A stretch of 64,000 nucleotides of DNA from Diabrotica undecimpunctata (Eukaryota; Arthropoda; Insecta; Coleoptera; Chrysomelidae), in NCBI RefSeq assembly GCF_040954645.1, contig NC_092806.1, positions 7,068,001 through 7,132,000 on the forward strand, written 5' to 3'. Within the stretch, counting starts at the first letter, position 1; every line of letters begins with the position of its first letter. A program made the translations under genes and the position numbers. The notes under the pieces were generated by a model. It worked only from the letters and a program-made list of their open reading frames with translations. It made no database searches and was not told the DNA's origin. Shown in pieces: positions 30,795 to 40,559 of this stretch.

Positions 30795-33244
30795 AACAAG
30801 ATTCGACTCCATTCGTTTTCGCCGTTACACAGCCAGCAAGCAATGACATTCGACTGTTCGCATCACTAAAAATAGGACAAAGAACATACAGAGCGCTCAT
30901 CGACACAGGAACTACTAAAAATTACGTCGGGGATAGAATAGCTCAGATATACAAGGACTCTCTAGATAGCTACAGCGGGAGAACAAGACTAGCAAATGGA
31001 GCGTCAATTGAGCTTAACCAGAAGTTGACAATTGAATGCGAGATCGATAAGTTACAAACCCGACAAACATTCATAGTAATGCCAGGGTTGACGGAAGATG
31101 CATTATTAGGAGTGGAATTCCTCAGGAACCATTCTATCGAACTTAAATTCGATAAACATACGACCAAACAATACATACAACATCAAGAAGAGACTTGTAA
31201 CACTTTAAAAGACTCCACTCAAAATACGGAGTTAGAAAGGTTCCTAAGAAATGAACTAAGGGAGTTTGAGAACATAACAGGACCCACCAACTTAATAAGT
31301 CACGAAATAAAATTGAAGAAAAAGTGCGATCCAGTCAAGCAGCCTTATAGGCGGCACAATCCCGCAATGCTACAGATCATCAACCAAGAAGTGGACAAGA
31401 TGTTAAAAGAAGGAACCATCGAACCCTCCACAAGTGGTTGGAGTTCACCGATTGTACTAGTTAGGAAAAAGGATAACTCGTACAGATTTTGCATTGACTT
31501 TAGAAAAGTCAACGAACTATCAGATAAGGACGCATATCCGTTACCCAGAATATCGGAAATTCTGGATAGACTTAAGGAAGCAAATTTTATATCGACCCTC
31601 GATTTGAAACAGGGATATTTTCAAATACCCCTAGAAGAAACAAGCCGCCCAGTGACAGCATTCAGCGTACCCGGAAAAGGCCATTTTCAGTTCAAAACCA
31701 CCCCATTTGGACTGCATTCCGCAGGAGCCACTTTCCAACGCCTACTGGATAAGGTAATACCTCCCGATATGGAATTCGCGTTTGCCTACTTGGATGATAT
31801 CGTAGTAATATCTAAAACGCTCCAAGAGCATTTAAATCACCTACATGAAGTTTTCCGAAGACTGAAAGAAGCCAGATTACAGCTGAACTTCGAGAAATGC
31901 ACGTTTTGCCAGTCAGAACTCAGATACTTAGGACATGTGGTTGGAGCAGAAGGAATAAAAACCGACCCGGAGAAAACCAACGCTATAACCGGACTTACAG
32001 CACCGAGAAATGTGCGTCAACTCCGCCGGTTCCTAGGAATAACATCATGGTACCGCCGATTCATAGAGAACTATTCGACAATAGCAGGACCGCTAAACAT
32101 GCTTCTGAAGAAGAAGATAAGATGGAAATGGACCGATAAGCAGGAAAACGCGTTTGAAGAGCTAAAATCAAAACTTACATCAGCCCCAGTATTAGCATGC
32201 CCCGATTTTTCGAAAACATTTTACCTGCAAACAGATGCGTCGAACTGTGGACTTGGAGTTGCACTAACACAGAAATACGACGGCCAGGATAAAGTAATTG
32301 CATATGCTAGTCGAACCCTCACACCAGCCGAGACAAAATATTCCACAACGGAAAAAGAATGTCTATCCATCGTGTACGGGATAAAGCAAATGAGGCCGTA
32401 TATAGAAGGATACAATTTTAAGGTCATATCAGACCATCAGTCCCTCAAATGGCTGAAGAACCTTAAAAACCCGTCAGGTCGGTTAGCCAGGTGGAGTTTA
32501 GAACTGCAACAGTACGATTTCGAGGTAATATATAGAAAGGGAGTCCTCAACAAGGTAGCAGATGCTTTGTCACGACAACCACAAGAAAACCAGAGCGAAG
32601 AACCAGAGTCGGAATTATTAGCATCAGAACTGGAATCATGCAGTTGGTACGATAATTTATATAGGAATGTACTCCAGAACCCAGACGATTTCCCGGATTT
32701 ACAAATATCAAACGGGAAATTATATAAACACGTTTGGAGCAGCCGTAATTTAGCCGACCCAGAGTTTAATAACCCATGGAAATTATGCGTACCAAGATAT
32801 AAAAGGAAAGATATTTTGGAGGAAAATCATGACTCGACCACAGCAGGCCACTTAGGAATTGCAAAAACAATTTGCCGAATAGCGCAAAAGTACTATTGGC
32901 CTAAGATGTTTAAACAAATTGCAGACTACGTTAGAGCCTGTAGGAAGTGCCTCCAATATAAACCGTCTCAAATGCAACCAGCCGGGAAAATGCAACCGTC
33001 CACTGTAGAAAAGCCTTGGCATACTGTCTCAGTTGATTTAATGGGACCATTCCCAAGATCTGCAAAAGGAAACATTTTCTTAATAGTCGTGCAAGACCGG
33101 TTTACCAAATGGGTCGTCGCTCAGCCAATAAGAGCAGCATCTACGAACTCAATCATCGACACTCTACGATCAAAGGTAGTCATGCAATTCGGTATTCCGA
33201 AGAAAATCATCTCGGACAACGGCGCGCAGAGATTTCCGTATTGA
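30677..33244 (+). CDS. Gypsy pol, truncated inside integrase
   Basis: The polyprotein order is protease, reverse transcriptase, RNase H, integrase. Protease active site ALIDTGTTKN is at residues 74-83. Reverse transcriptase has YRFCIDFRKVNELSDKDAYP and FAYLDDIVVIS (YLDD at 371-374). RNase H has FYLQTDASNCGLGVAL and the VLNKVADALSR end. Integrase has the HHCC finger (HDSTTAGHLG to CRKCLQ), SVDLMGPFP (first Asp) and IISDNGAQ (second Asp). The ORF then runs into LTR-derived RFPY and a stop. The third catalytic residue (Glu) and the integrase C-terminus are lost, so this copy cannot integrate itself. The first 30-40 residues overlap gag and are only translated after frameshifting. Confidence 0.92.
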   Translation: MEKVLFALRQRRGLQQRLLFQASGKRITDWRNKESSQSVKQDSTPFVFAVTQPASNDIRLFASLKIGQRTYRALIDTGTTKNYVGDRIAQIYKDSLDSYSGRTRLANGASIELNQKLTIECEIDKLQTRQTFIVMPGLTEDALLGVEFLRNHSIELKFDKHTTKQYIQHQEETCNTLKDSTQNTELERFLRNELREFENITGPTNLISHEIKLKKKCDPVKQPYRRHNPAMLQIINQEVDKMLKEGTIEPSTSGWSSPIVLVRKKDNSYRFCIDFRKVNELSDKDAYPLPRISEILDRLKEANFISTLDLKQGYFQIPLEETSRPVTAFSVPGKGHFQFKTTPFGLHSAGATFQRLLDKVIPPDMEFAFAYLDDIVVISKTLQEHLNHLHEVFRRLKEARLQLNFEKCTFCQSELRYLGHVVGAEGIKTDPEKTNAITGLTAPRNVRQLRRFLGITSWYRRFIENYSTIAGPLNMLLKKKIRWKWTDKQENAFEELKSKLTSAPVLACPDFSKTFYLQTDASNCGLGVALTQKYDGQDKVIAYASRTLTPAETKYSTTEKECLSIVYGIKQMRPYIEGYNFKVISDHQSLKWLKNLKNPSGRLARWSLELQQYDFEVIYRKGVLNKVADALSRQPQENQSEEPESELLASELESCSWYDNLYRNVLQNPDDFPDLQISNGKLYKHVWSSRNLADPEFNNPWKLCVPRYKRKDILEENHDSTTAGHLGIAKTICRIAQKYYWPKMFKQIADYVRACRKCLQYKPSQMQPAGKMQPSTVEKPWHTVSVDLMGPFPRSAKGNIFLIVVQDRFTKWVVAQPIRAASTNSIIDTLRSKVVMQFGIPKKIISDNGAQRFPY

Positions 33245-33616
33245 GGATCATACTCTGTCCTTAGCCAAGCGGAACCCGTCGGCATTGTGTATTGAACATT
33301 GCCGTGGGTCTGCACAGCTAAATATTTTGTTTGCGAGCATATACGGAGCTTTCTCTGAATTGAAGCGAAAGCGAGTATATTAGTAGTACTAATTAGTTTC
33401 TTTTCTTTTATAGACGTTTGCCGGGGAATATTCATTCATCGCGGGACCCAGACGGAAACGTAGAATTCATTTTATTTTTGTTTTATAAATATACAACGTA
33501 GAATTTCTTTTTTTAGTTTTTTTTATTTATTGTATATATATATATACTTAATAGATTTATTTTTATTTCAAACCTGTGTTTTACTGAGTCTGTCGCCCCG
33601 AAAGAGCTACCCATCA
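33227..33616 (+). repeat. Truncated 3' LTR of the gypsy element
   Basis: Matches 29350-29739 of the 5' LTR over its whole length. The only difference I noticed is CATTTTATTT here versus CATTGTATTT at 29591. It lacks the upstream 302 bp, including the first unit of the 105-bp duplication. Confidence 0.9.
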
Positions 33617-33619
33617 CTA

Positions 33620-33936
33620 CTATAAATAAAAATGATGTTTAATTGTTGTTAATAACATTTGCATTGTTGCTTTGTGACATGTCTCATATTGTTGCCATGA
33701 CAACATTTTTCCCTCCGCCGTAAAGAAATGGGAAAAAAAAACTGCTGCCGGCGGAGACATCAAACTTTGACAGGATCAAGTTAGATAAGTAATGTCATCA
33801 TTATTTGACGTTTGAAGAAAAAAACTTATTTTTTCACTGAGAGTTTAGTGTAGTAATATTATCAATAGTTGTTTTTACTAATAAGATTTGTCATAAATTC
33901 TTAAAATTGGTTTTATGTAAACAAATTACTAATATG
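33620..33936. other. Right flank of the Crypton locus
   Basis: Contains a hairpin CTCCGCCG ... CGGCGGAG (about 33713-33757) and ACGTTTGAAGAAAAAA (33808-33823), which is inverted relative to TTTTTTCTTCAAACGT at 27845-27860. The two matched motifs on either side suggest that 27.7-33.83 kb was one element before the gypsy insertion. No coding sequence. Confidence 0.5.
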
Positions 33937-34261
33937 TAGGGGAGACCGGGGAGAGTTCGGACCATTTTTAAAAATTAATTTTTATTAGAAAAGTGTATTG
34001 ATATATTTACCTTTTAAAGTAGTTAACTTAAGCTTCCAAGGTTCAGGCATAACCAATCAAGAGCAGAATATATCAAATCAATAAATTAACAACAAAAATA
34101 AAAAAATATTGCAGGGGGTCATTTGTCCGAAGTCTCCCCAGAAACGGGGAGACTTCGGACTAGGAAGACTTCGGACAGTACTGGGAGACTTCGGACAGTA
34201 CAACATATGTTACTTATAAAAATGTATTTAAAAAAAATAGACATGTTTAGATATTAAAAAA

Positions 34262-36240
34262 TTAATGCAATGAATAATCTTCTAAATCTGTATTAAAATA
34301 GATCATATTTTCATATCTTTGACGTGTATCTTTCAAGGGCTTCGGTAAAATACATTTTATGTCTTCAAATATAACAAAAGCATCTTCTTCAGTGGAGATA
34401 AACCGATTAGAAGTGGCATGTTTTTTATAAAATTTTACGTCGTATCCTTTTATCTGTTTTTCCTGAATTTCTGCAACATAGTGCCGAAATATAGCTGGTG
34501 TTTTTCCATAAACTCTGGCAATTATAAACTGACCATTTGCAATATTTGTTTCTTCTGTATCCACTTCGTCATCTTGCTCTATGAAGTCAGAGGATTTTTC
34601 ATTGCTCATTATGTCTTCAGAGGAAGAAGAAGAAGATGTTTCAACAATTTTTTTAGTGACTTTCTGTCTTTTTTTAGGATTTACTTTCCTTGTAACAGAT
34701 CGTTTTAGTTTCCTGTTGGCAATTTCGTCTTTTTCTGGAGTATCCGTGGCAATGATACATTTGCCCTTAGGCCTCCCTCTATTTGATGTTTTACGTTCTG
34801 GCGCCTTGGGAAACGGTCTAACCATTTCTGGAGAAATGATGTTTGGAGAAGTTGAGTGACTCGGAGAAACTAAAACTTTGCTTGGCCCCGGTTTGGACAA
34901 GCTATCAAAATCTCTTTTTCCGAGTTCCGGTTCTGTAGTAGGCATTGGTCTATCTGTCACGTAAGAAGATAAGAACTCTTCTTCTCCGAATATATTCCTG
35001 TCAAAAGGCCAAATACCTGTACACTTGAAACCACTTTTAATATTAACTGGATTGGCAGCTCTGTCCCAAGCAGAAGAACAAATAGCAGGCAAGTCATATA
35101 TAGAAAGTGTCTGACCAGGATTAGACAACATCCAGGAATTAGCACCATCATTAAAAAACTTTTTGAAAGGACCAAACACTGTTCGGTCCAAAGGTTGTAA
35201 CTTATTAGAAGTATGAGGTGGTAGTGTCAAAACAGTAATTCCATTTTCTTTGCAGTAATCAAGTCCCTCCACTGAGAGATGGGACTCGTGGTTATCCATG
35301 ATTAGTAAAATTTTATTAGTATCAGAGCAGAGTGTATTTTTGACAACATGTTTAAGTACTTTCAAAAAATTATCACTTGTCATCCATCCTGAAGGAGATA
35401 CTAATCCTAAAGCAACTTGAGGAACCCCTTTCATCATGCGGTTTTCATCAAAACGTTGCCGTGGGAATACCCATATAGGAGGCAATGCTTTTCCATCAGC
35501 AGAAATTATGCCCACTTGTGTAACTAATTCTCCACGTTCACGTGAGGTCACCTGCCCTATTTGATGTTGACCTTTTCTTCCAATTATTTTAGGTACACGC
35601 TGAACTGTAGTAACCCCAGTCTAAAAAATAAGTGATATTAATTATCAAAATAACTAAACAAAATTGTTAATTGACTCACTTCATCTAAATTGAAAATCGC
35701 TGAAGATCCAAAAGAATGACGACGTAAAACTTCTTCTAATTTATTTTGAAACGTCTCAACAGTAACTTTGTTAAAACTCGTCATTCTAGCGAGACTAGTG
35801 GCTTCAGGTGTTCTAATAGATAGTACAGGATGACGTTTCATGAAACCTGAAAACCAGTCTGTTCCAGCTTCTTCATTTTCGCTCCATGTAGTAGGCATTT
35901 TAACATGGTTTTTCTTGGCAAATTCAAAAGCTAAACGTCTTGCAGCTTTAGGCGTTAGTCCATGAAACATGGAAGAACAATCTAATAAATATTTTTCAAG
36001 CATTTTTTCCATTATATCGGTAAACACTTGAGATTGCTTGAAATTTGGAGAGAATGTTACGTTGTCTATACCCACAGCTCTAGCTTTCTTTATGTAATCT
36101 AGAAGACTAGATTTAGGAACGCCGTAGGTTTTGGCGCTATTCCGAATGCTCAATTTGCCGTCAAGCACCTCTGATGTGGCATTTTTCATAGTGTCTGCAG
36201 AAAATTGTCGTTCTGTTACCCTTGTATATGTACGGGGCAT
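34262..36240 (-). CDS. Pipsqueak/DDE transposase, two exons, 639 aa
   Basis: The coding sequence is complement of 35680-36240 joined to 34262-35620. The 59-nt intron has GTGAGT and TTTTTTAG ends and joins FNLDE to TGVTTVQRVP in phase 0. The start is MPRTYTRVTERQ. An ORF extension upstream would translate terminal-repeat DNA and is preceded by a splice acceptor. Residues 1-50 form a pipsqueak-type HTH (SIRNSAKTYGVPKSSLLDYI). Residues about 70-150 resemble a CENP-B-type second DNA-binding domain. The DDE catalytic triad is Asp186 (FNLDE), Asp296 (LLIMDNHESH) and Asp332 (KLQPLDRT), with 35 residues between the last two. A basic, serine-rich acidic tail follows (SSSSSSEDIM). The protein should cut and paste the surrounding element in the nucleus. 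No stop or frameshift is seen. Confidence 0.9.
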
Positions 36241-36246
36241 TATGAG

Positions 36247-36377
36247 CTGTAAGAGAAAAATAGAATAACTACAGATCAGGGGAGACTTCGGACACACAGG
36301 GGAGAGTTCGGACACTGTGTCCGAACTCTCCCCTAATGCAAACATTGGTAATACAATGGGTTTATAAAAAAACTTAC
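36247..36377 (-). promoter_or_regulatory. Predicted 5'-UTR intron with terminal-repeat palindrome
   Basis: On the minus strand a donor TTTAG/GTAAGT (intron begins 36377) and an acceptor TTTTTCTCTTACAG (ends 36247) bracket 131 bp. It lies just six bases upstream of the transposase ATG. Inside are a motif copy GGGGAGACTTCGGAC (36279-36293) and a near-perfect palindrome (36299-36333) made of GGGGAGAGTTCGGAC and its inverse around ACTGT. The same motif forms the TIRs. This suggests a transposase-binding site within the leader, which is inference. Confidence 0.6.
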
Positions 36378-36699
36378 CTAAATATTGCAACAACATAAAC
36401 GCAAATTAATGAAATAAGTATAGTAGATTACAGCACCAAAGTTTTATACGTGGTAAGTCTATGTATTTTAAAATATATCTTCTGGATTGCACCGATATTT
36501 TTAGAACAAAACTCGACAAAACACTTCACAATAGATAACTCTGTGACTACGACCGAAATCACAGCTGTCAATACATAACCTATAATTATGTACAAATAAG
36601 GTTGTGTTTACCAAATGACAACAGTGCATCTTCAAAAATGTGCGAAATTCAAATGTGTCCGATGTCTCCCTGTGTCCGAACTCTCCCCGGTCTCCCCTA

Positions 36700-38860
36700 A
36701 TATATAACTGTAACAACAGAATATGTTCCACGTGCACTGTTTAATTTTTTTTCTCTGGCATAAAAAATATATCATTTACATTCTGCAAATAATACTGCCA
36801 CAGACAATCAAACGTTACTAGAAATAACGGTAACATAATACAAAGAGGCTTACCACCTAAAATATGCAGACTTTGTGTCTGGCGAACGCAGTCATTTGCG
36901 TAATGTTCATTCATTCGAATAATTCGAAAAATATGATGTATAATTAATTCAACTGATTTTTTACCGTTTTATTAATAAATTATTTATTTATCTATAGCAA
37001 AGTTAGAACCGTTTTACAAGTAAAAATGGAAAAAAGATATACGTAAGCTTATTTATATATAAATTAAGTATATAAATAAGATTACTTCAATATAATTATA
37101 ATTAGATTCGAAACTAAAACAATGCACTAAAGGAAAAAGTGAAAATATTGCCACAGATATTATGATTTAAAATTTTGAAATTGCCTTTTGAAAATATCTA
37201 TTATAGTTTATGAGATACAGCGCGAAAACCCCATGCATCCCTTACAAAAATTAAACAAATTTGTAGTGAAAATTATTCTATCAAAAATTCTCTATGATAT
37301 TGCTCTGATGGGATTTTTTTGTAAAATTATCAGAAAAAAAAGTTAGGCCTAAAAGAAAATTTTTGACAAAATTTTTAGTTACTTTTATTTGTACTTTTTT
37401 CCATTTTACGAACAAAAGTAATAGGAATGAAGTTGTAGGCAATTTCATTTTCTACAAAGCGCGAAAACCCTTTCCCTCCTTTTACAAGATGACGGCACAA
37501 AAGTGGCGATCCCACAAACTTGAACTGGCTTATACTTACCCTCTAAATACATCAAAAAAATAAAATTGCACCCTCTAAGAAATTCACGCTAAGGCATAAA
37601 AAATGTAACAATTCAATGGACTAAATGTGTTAAATACCCCTAATAAAAATTTCCTAATTTGCTCAAAAACATTTGATTAACCATAGGCCTTATAATATTG
37701 ATATTGTTAAACAATAATTGTCTGTGAAGTTCTTTGGAAAGTTTTCAATTTCTATTGCTTCCCTGATTACACGGTTTGTGTTTTTGTAACTTTCCCTTTA
37801 TAAGGAACCTAATTTAGTTTCGAAAAGAAACTAAAATTTAATCTTAAAATAACATTTAAAAAAAAATTCAAGAGTTCCATTTATAAGAAAGTAAATAGTA
37901 AATTGTTTAAAAATTTGAGTCAAACAGGGCACCACCCACTTAAAATCCTCCCTTCAAAAGCCAAGTTTATTAGGGCCGGCTGCCCTTCCTGGAAGGGTTC
38001 AAATGTTTGTGGGGGACCACCCCTCGAACTGAAATTTCGCCTTCACTTGTCACTTGATGAACATGTTGAGCAAGGGCCGAGGGCATCGTACATATTATAT
38101 CGGACGTACCGCCCAACACTAAGTGGTCTCTACAGGTGTAGGATCTCCGATCTGGTAGGAAGAAAAATGTGACTGAACATAAAGCGGTCCACACACTAAA
38201 AATTTGTATAGAAGGTAGATGACTATAAATCATGTCACGTATATAATAAGCAGTTGGTAAATATGAGCAAGTAATATTATTGCTTAATTATCGAGCAGCT
38301 ATTTTATAATATTTCTTAAGTAAAAAAACACTTACAATGTAAACAGTTCTGATATAATTCACATTCATCAGTCATCGGTGTAAACATATTGGTGATTAGC
38401 GACATAAGTATAGAAATTAATATGACAATTAACTTGTAATGAAAACGTAATATATAGAATATTATAAAAATGTCATTCTGAAATGTAAGAAATCCGGCTC
38501 GATAAAGACCAAAACAGATGTAGGGAAAAGGATGAGGTAGCTGGTTCGATGATTTAAACGCAAATATTTGAAAAACTATATTCTCACCTTCCTACATTTG
38601 GTAGATAAAAAATAGATACAACTCTCGAATGACTAGCGACCAATAGTTCGCAAAATTGCGGATTAGTAATTGCAGAAAATAATTGTATTTTCTACAATAG
38701 TTTGTTCAATAACTAAACTGTAATAATTAAAACTGTTTTAATTTCCCATTTCACTAAATTAAAGACTATAAGATAGTTTTTTAGATTTAAACTATTCAAA
38801 ACCAACTACCCTTATGCCACTTCGTCTTTGTGACACCGATACAACGAGAATGCTGATATA
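36700..38860. other. No gene recognised; one GC-richer island
   Basis: Mostly AT-rich. GCGCGAAAACCC occurs twice (about 37219 and 37459). The island at 37970-38180 (CCGGCTGCCC, GGGGGACCACCCC, GATCTCCGATCTGG) could be a SINE or repeat end, but I found no tRNA-like box pair and no ORF of note. Confidence 0.4.
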
Positions 38861-39200
38861 TTGTGATATAAGTAACTTGTATAATCCAAGTAGACGACAG
38901 GTGTTTTTATGATACCGATAAAACGGGAATGCTGAAAGTGGTTGTATACAAATACCTGGAATGTGGTAAATAATAAATAGTCTTATTTAAAAATTAGTAA
39001 CTGGTTTTAAAGGAGGTTTTCTTTTACTATTGCGATATAAGTAACTTGTATAATCCAAGTAGACGACGGGTGTTTTTATGATACCGATAAAACGGGAATG
39101 CTGAAAGTGGTTGTATACAAATACCTGGAATTTGGTAAATAATAAATAGTTCTATTTAAAAATTACTAACTGGTATTAAAGAAGGGTTTCTTTTCTTCCC
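38834..39200. repeat. 169-bp tandem repeat, ~2.2 copies
   Basis: GATATAAGTAACTTGTATAA begins unit 1 at 38865 and unit 2 at 39034. Both continue through CCGATAAAACGGGAATGCTG and GTATACAAATACCTGGAAT. Unit 2 differs from unit 1 at only a few sites in its first 130 bp and more towards its end. A partial third copy (CACCGATACAACGAGAATGC) precedes unit 1. No coding potential. Confidence 0.85.
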
Positions 39201-39537
39201 TCTTTATATATTTCATTATTTAAATTCAACCTTTTATGTGTATTTACCGATCCCGTCCACTGAGTTAGTAAAGAAATGTATATTATATTCGGCAAAAAAT
39301 TTATACAACCATCTGTCTTTGCAACTTAAATCTGCAACTTCTTTCCTTAAGTTCCGTAAAATGACAAAAGCTTTTCTTTCCTTTCCGTATCTGAAAGACC
39401 ATATTATTCAGTGGAAGAGTTTCTTAACGAACAACTAAGAAATTACAGTACGATTATGGATAAGTAACTAAAGTACCTACTTTTGTATTATATTTGCGTA
39501 TCACATGCAGCAACTTAAACTTATTAATTTATATTTA

Positions 39538-40552
39538 AAAGGGAATAAGCCACAATTAACGGTTAAAATACGTTTATTGACGTTTCAATTTCCACTTCGG
39601 AAATCGTTCTAAAAATAAAAACATTAGTAAATTAAACAAATTTTGTTTTTTGTTACTTAGTGAAAAATTCTTCTAATAATTTAATTTTATCTGACTCATC
39701 TATATTGACAATTCAGACATACCTTATACATTTTAAACTAGACGACTTTAAAATGATATTGCCAATATTGTTGAGTTGCGTTCCTGGGACGACTTTACTT
39801 ATAAGATAGTTCATTCGATTACATGAAATCAACTTTAACTTGAGAATATCCGTCAGAAAAGATCATAACATGTAATTCGTCTTTAAAAAGACAAATACAT
39901 GCCATGATGACAGTAAAATTCTCCTGTTAGTGATTCCATAGTAAATTATGAGGGAAAAACCAGGAAAAAAACCTCATAATACTATCCCGACATGGTAAGT
40001 ATTTGATCATGCATTTAGTTTACCTTCAATAAACACCAAATTCCGATTTTATATGTTTGTTATTTAAAAAACATAAATGATGTATTCTCTATATGTTACT
40101 GACTTACCAATACTGGTATTTTTCTTTTAATAACTTCCTCTTTCAATATGGGTAACCAGATCCTACTACATTCTGCCGAGGAATTCGCGACGCAATTGGT
40201 CTCATTTAGCATAATTAGAGCCGCTTCTTTGATTTTTCTCTTTTTACCATCAGTTTCTTTTAGGACTATATTTGAATCATTCCATTGAACCCTATGTTCA
40301 TTATCCCATGCGTGTTACAGATTTGAGATCTATCAAATTCTCTATTTTTAATATAGGTATGTCTGAATTGTCAATATAGATGAGTCAGATAAAATTAAAT
40401 TATTAGAAGAATTTTTCACTAAGTAACAAAAAACAAAATTTGTTTAATTTACTAATGTTTGTATTTTGAGAACGATTTCCGAAGTGGAAATTGAAACGTC
40501 AATAAACGTATTTTAACCTTTAATTGTGGCTTATTCCCATTTAAATATAAAT
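39538..40552 (-). mobile_element. Penelope-like remnant between inverted repeats
   Basis: GGGAATAAGCCACAATTAAC at the left end and its inverse GTTAAAGG-type end GTGGCTTATTCCC at about 40552 bound arms of about 185 bp (39538-39723 and 40362-40552). These contain TTTCAATTTCCACTTCGGAA and TTTTTCACTAAGTAAC. The minus-strand interior near 40320-40130 reads HAWDNEHRVQWNDSNIVLKE, then KKRKIKEAALIMLNETNCVA and IWLPILKE. That resembles the extreme C-terminus after the GIY-YIG domain of Penelope-like retroelements, which can carry LTR-like repeats in inverted orientation. The flanks ATTTAAAA and ATTTAAAT may be the target duplication. The assignment is tentative. Confidence 0.5.
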
Positions 40553-40559
40553 TAATTTA

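Larger units (their letters stand above)
29048..33616 (+). mobile_element. Ty3/gypsy LTR retrotransposon with 3' internal deletion
   Basis: A 5' LTR, gag, pol and a 3' LTR piece lie in order on the plus strand. The pol frame runs to SDNGAQ of integrase, then jumps into the middle of LTR sequence at 33227. The rest of integrase, any envelope or 3' ORF, the polypurine tract and the first 302 bp of the 3' LTR are therefore missing. The remaining 390 bp of 3' LTR aligns base for base in length with 29350-29739, with a single difference noticed. The insertion is therefore young. It sits in the Crypton copy. I could not define a target-site duplication with confidence. Confidence 0.9.
33939..36697 (-). 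mobile_element. Intact pipsqueak/DDE transposon with 24-bp TIRs
   Basis: GGGGAGACCGGGGAGAGTTC plus GGAC at 33939-33962 is perfectly inverted at 36674-36697. TA flanks both ends (33937-33938 and 36698-36699), as expected for the Tc1/mariner/pogo superfamily. The 2.76-kb element encodes one two-exon transposase on the minus strand. The motif GGGGAGA(C/G)TTCGGAC recurs inside the element near both ends, with at least seven further copies in either orientation (34125-34196, 36279-36333, about 36657). Perfect TIRs, an intact ORF and clear TSDs indicate a recent, possibly active element. Confidence 0.9.

Noticed and set aside
35638..36396. Longer transposase start at 36396
   Set aside because: The extra N-terminus translates the terminal-repeat palindrome and crosses a good splice acceptor; the MPRT start at 36240 fits the HTH family better.
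37219..37475. GCGCGAAAACCC occurring twice
   Set aside because: Surrounding bases are not duplicated, so it is not a convincing repeat unit.
37970..38180. GC-rich island as a possible tRNA-derived SINE
   Set aside because: No A-box/B-box pair at proper spacing and no cloverleaf seen.
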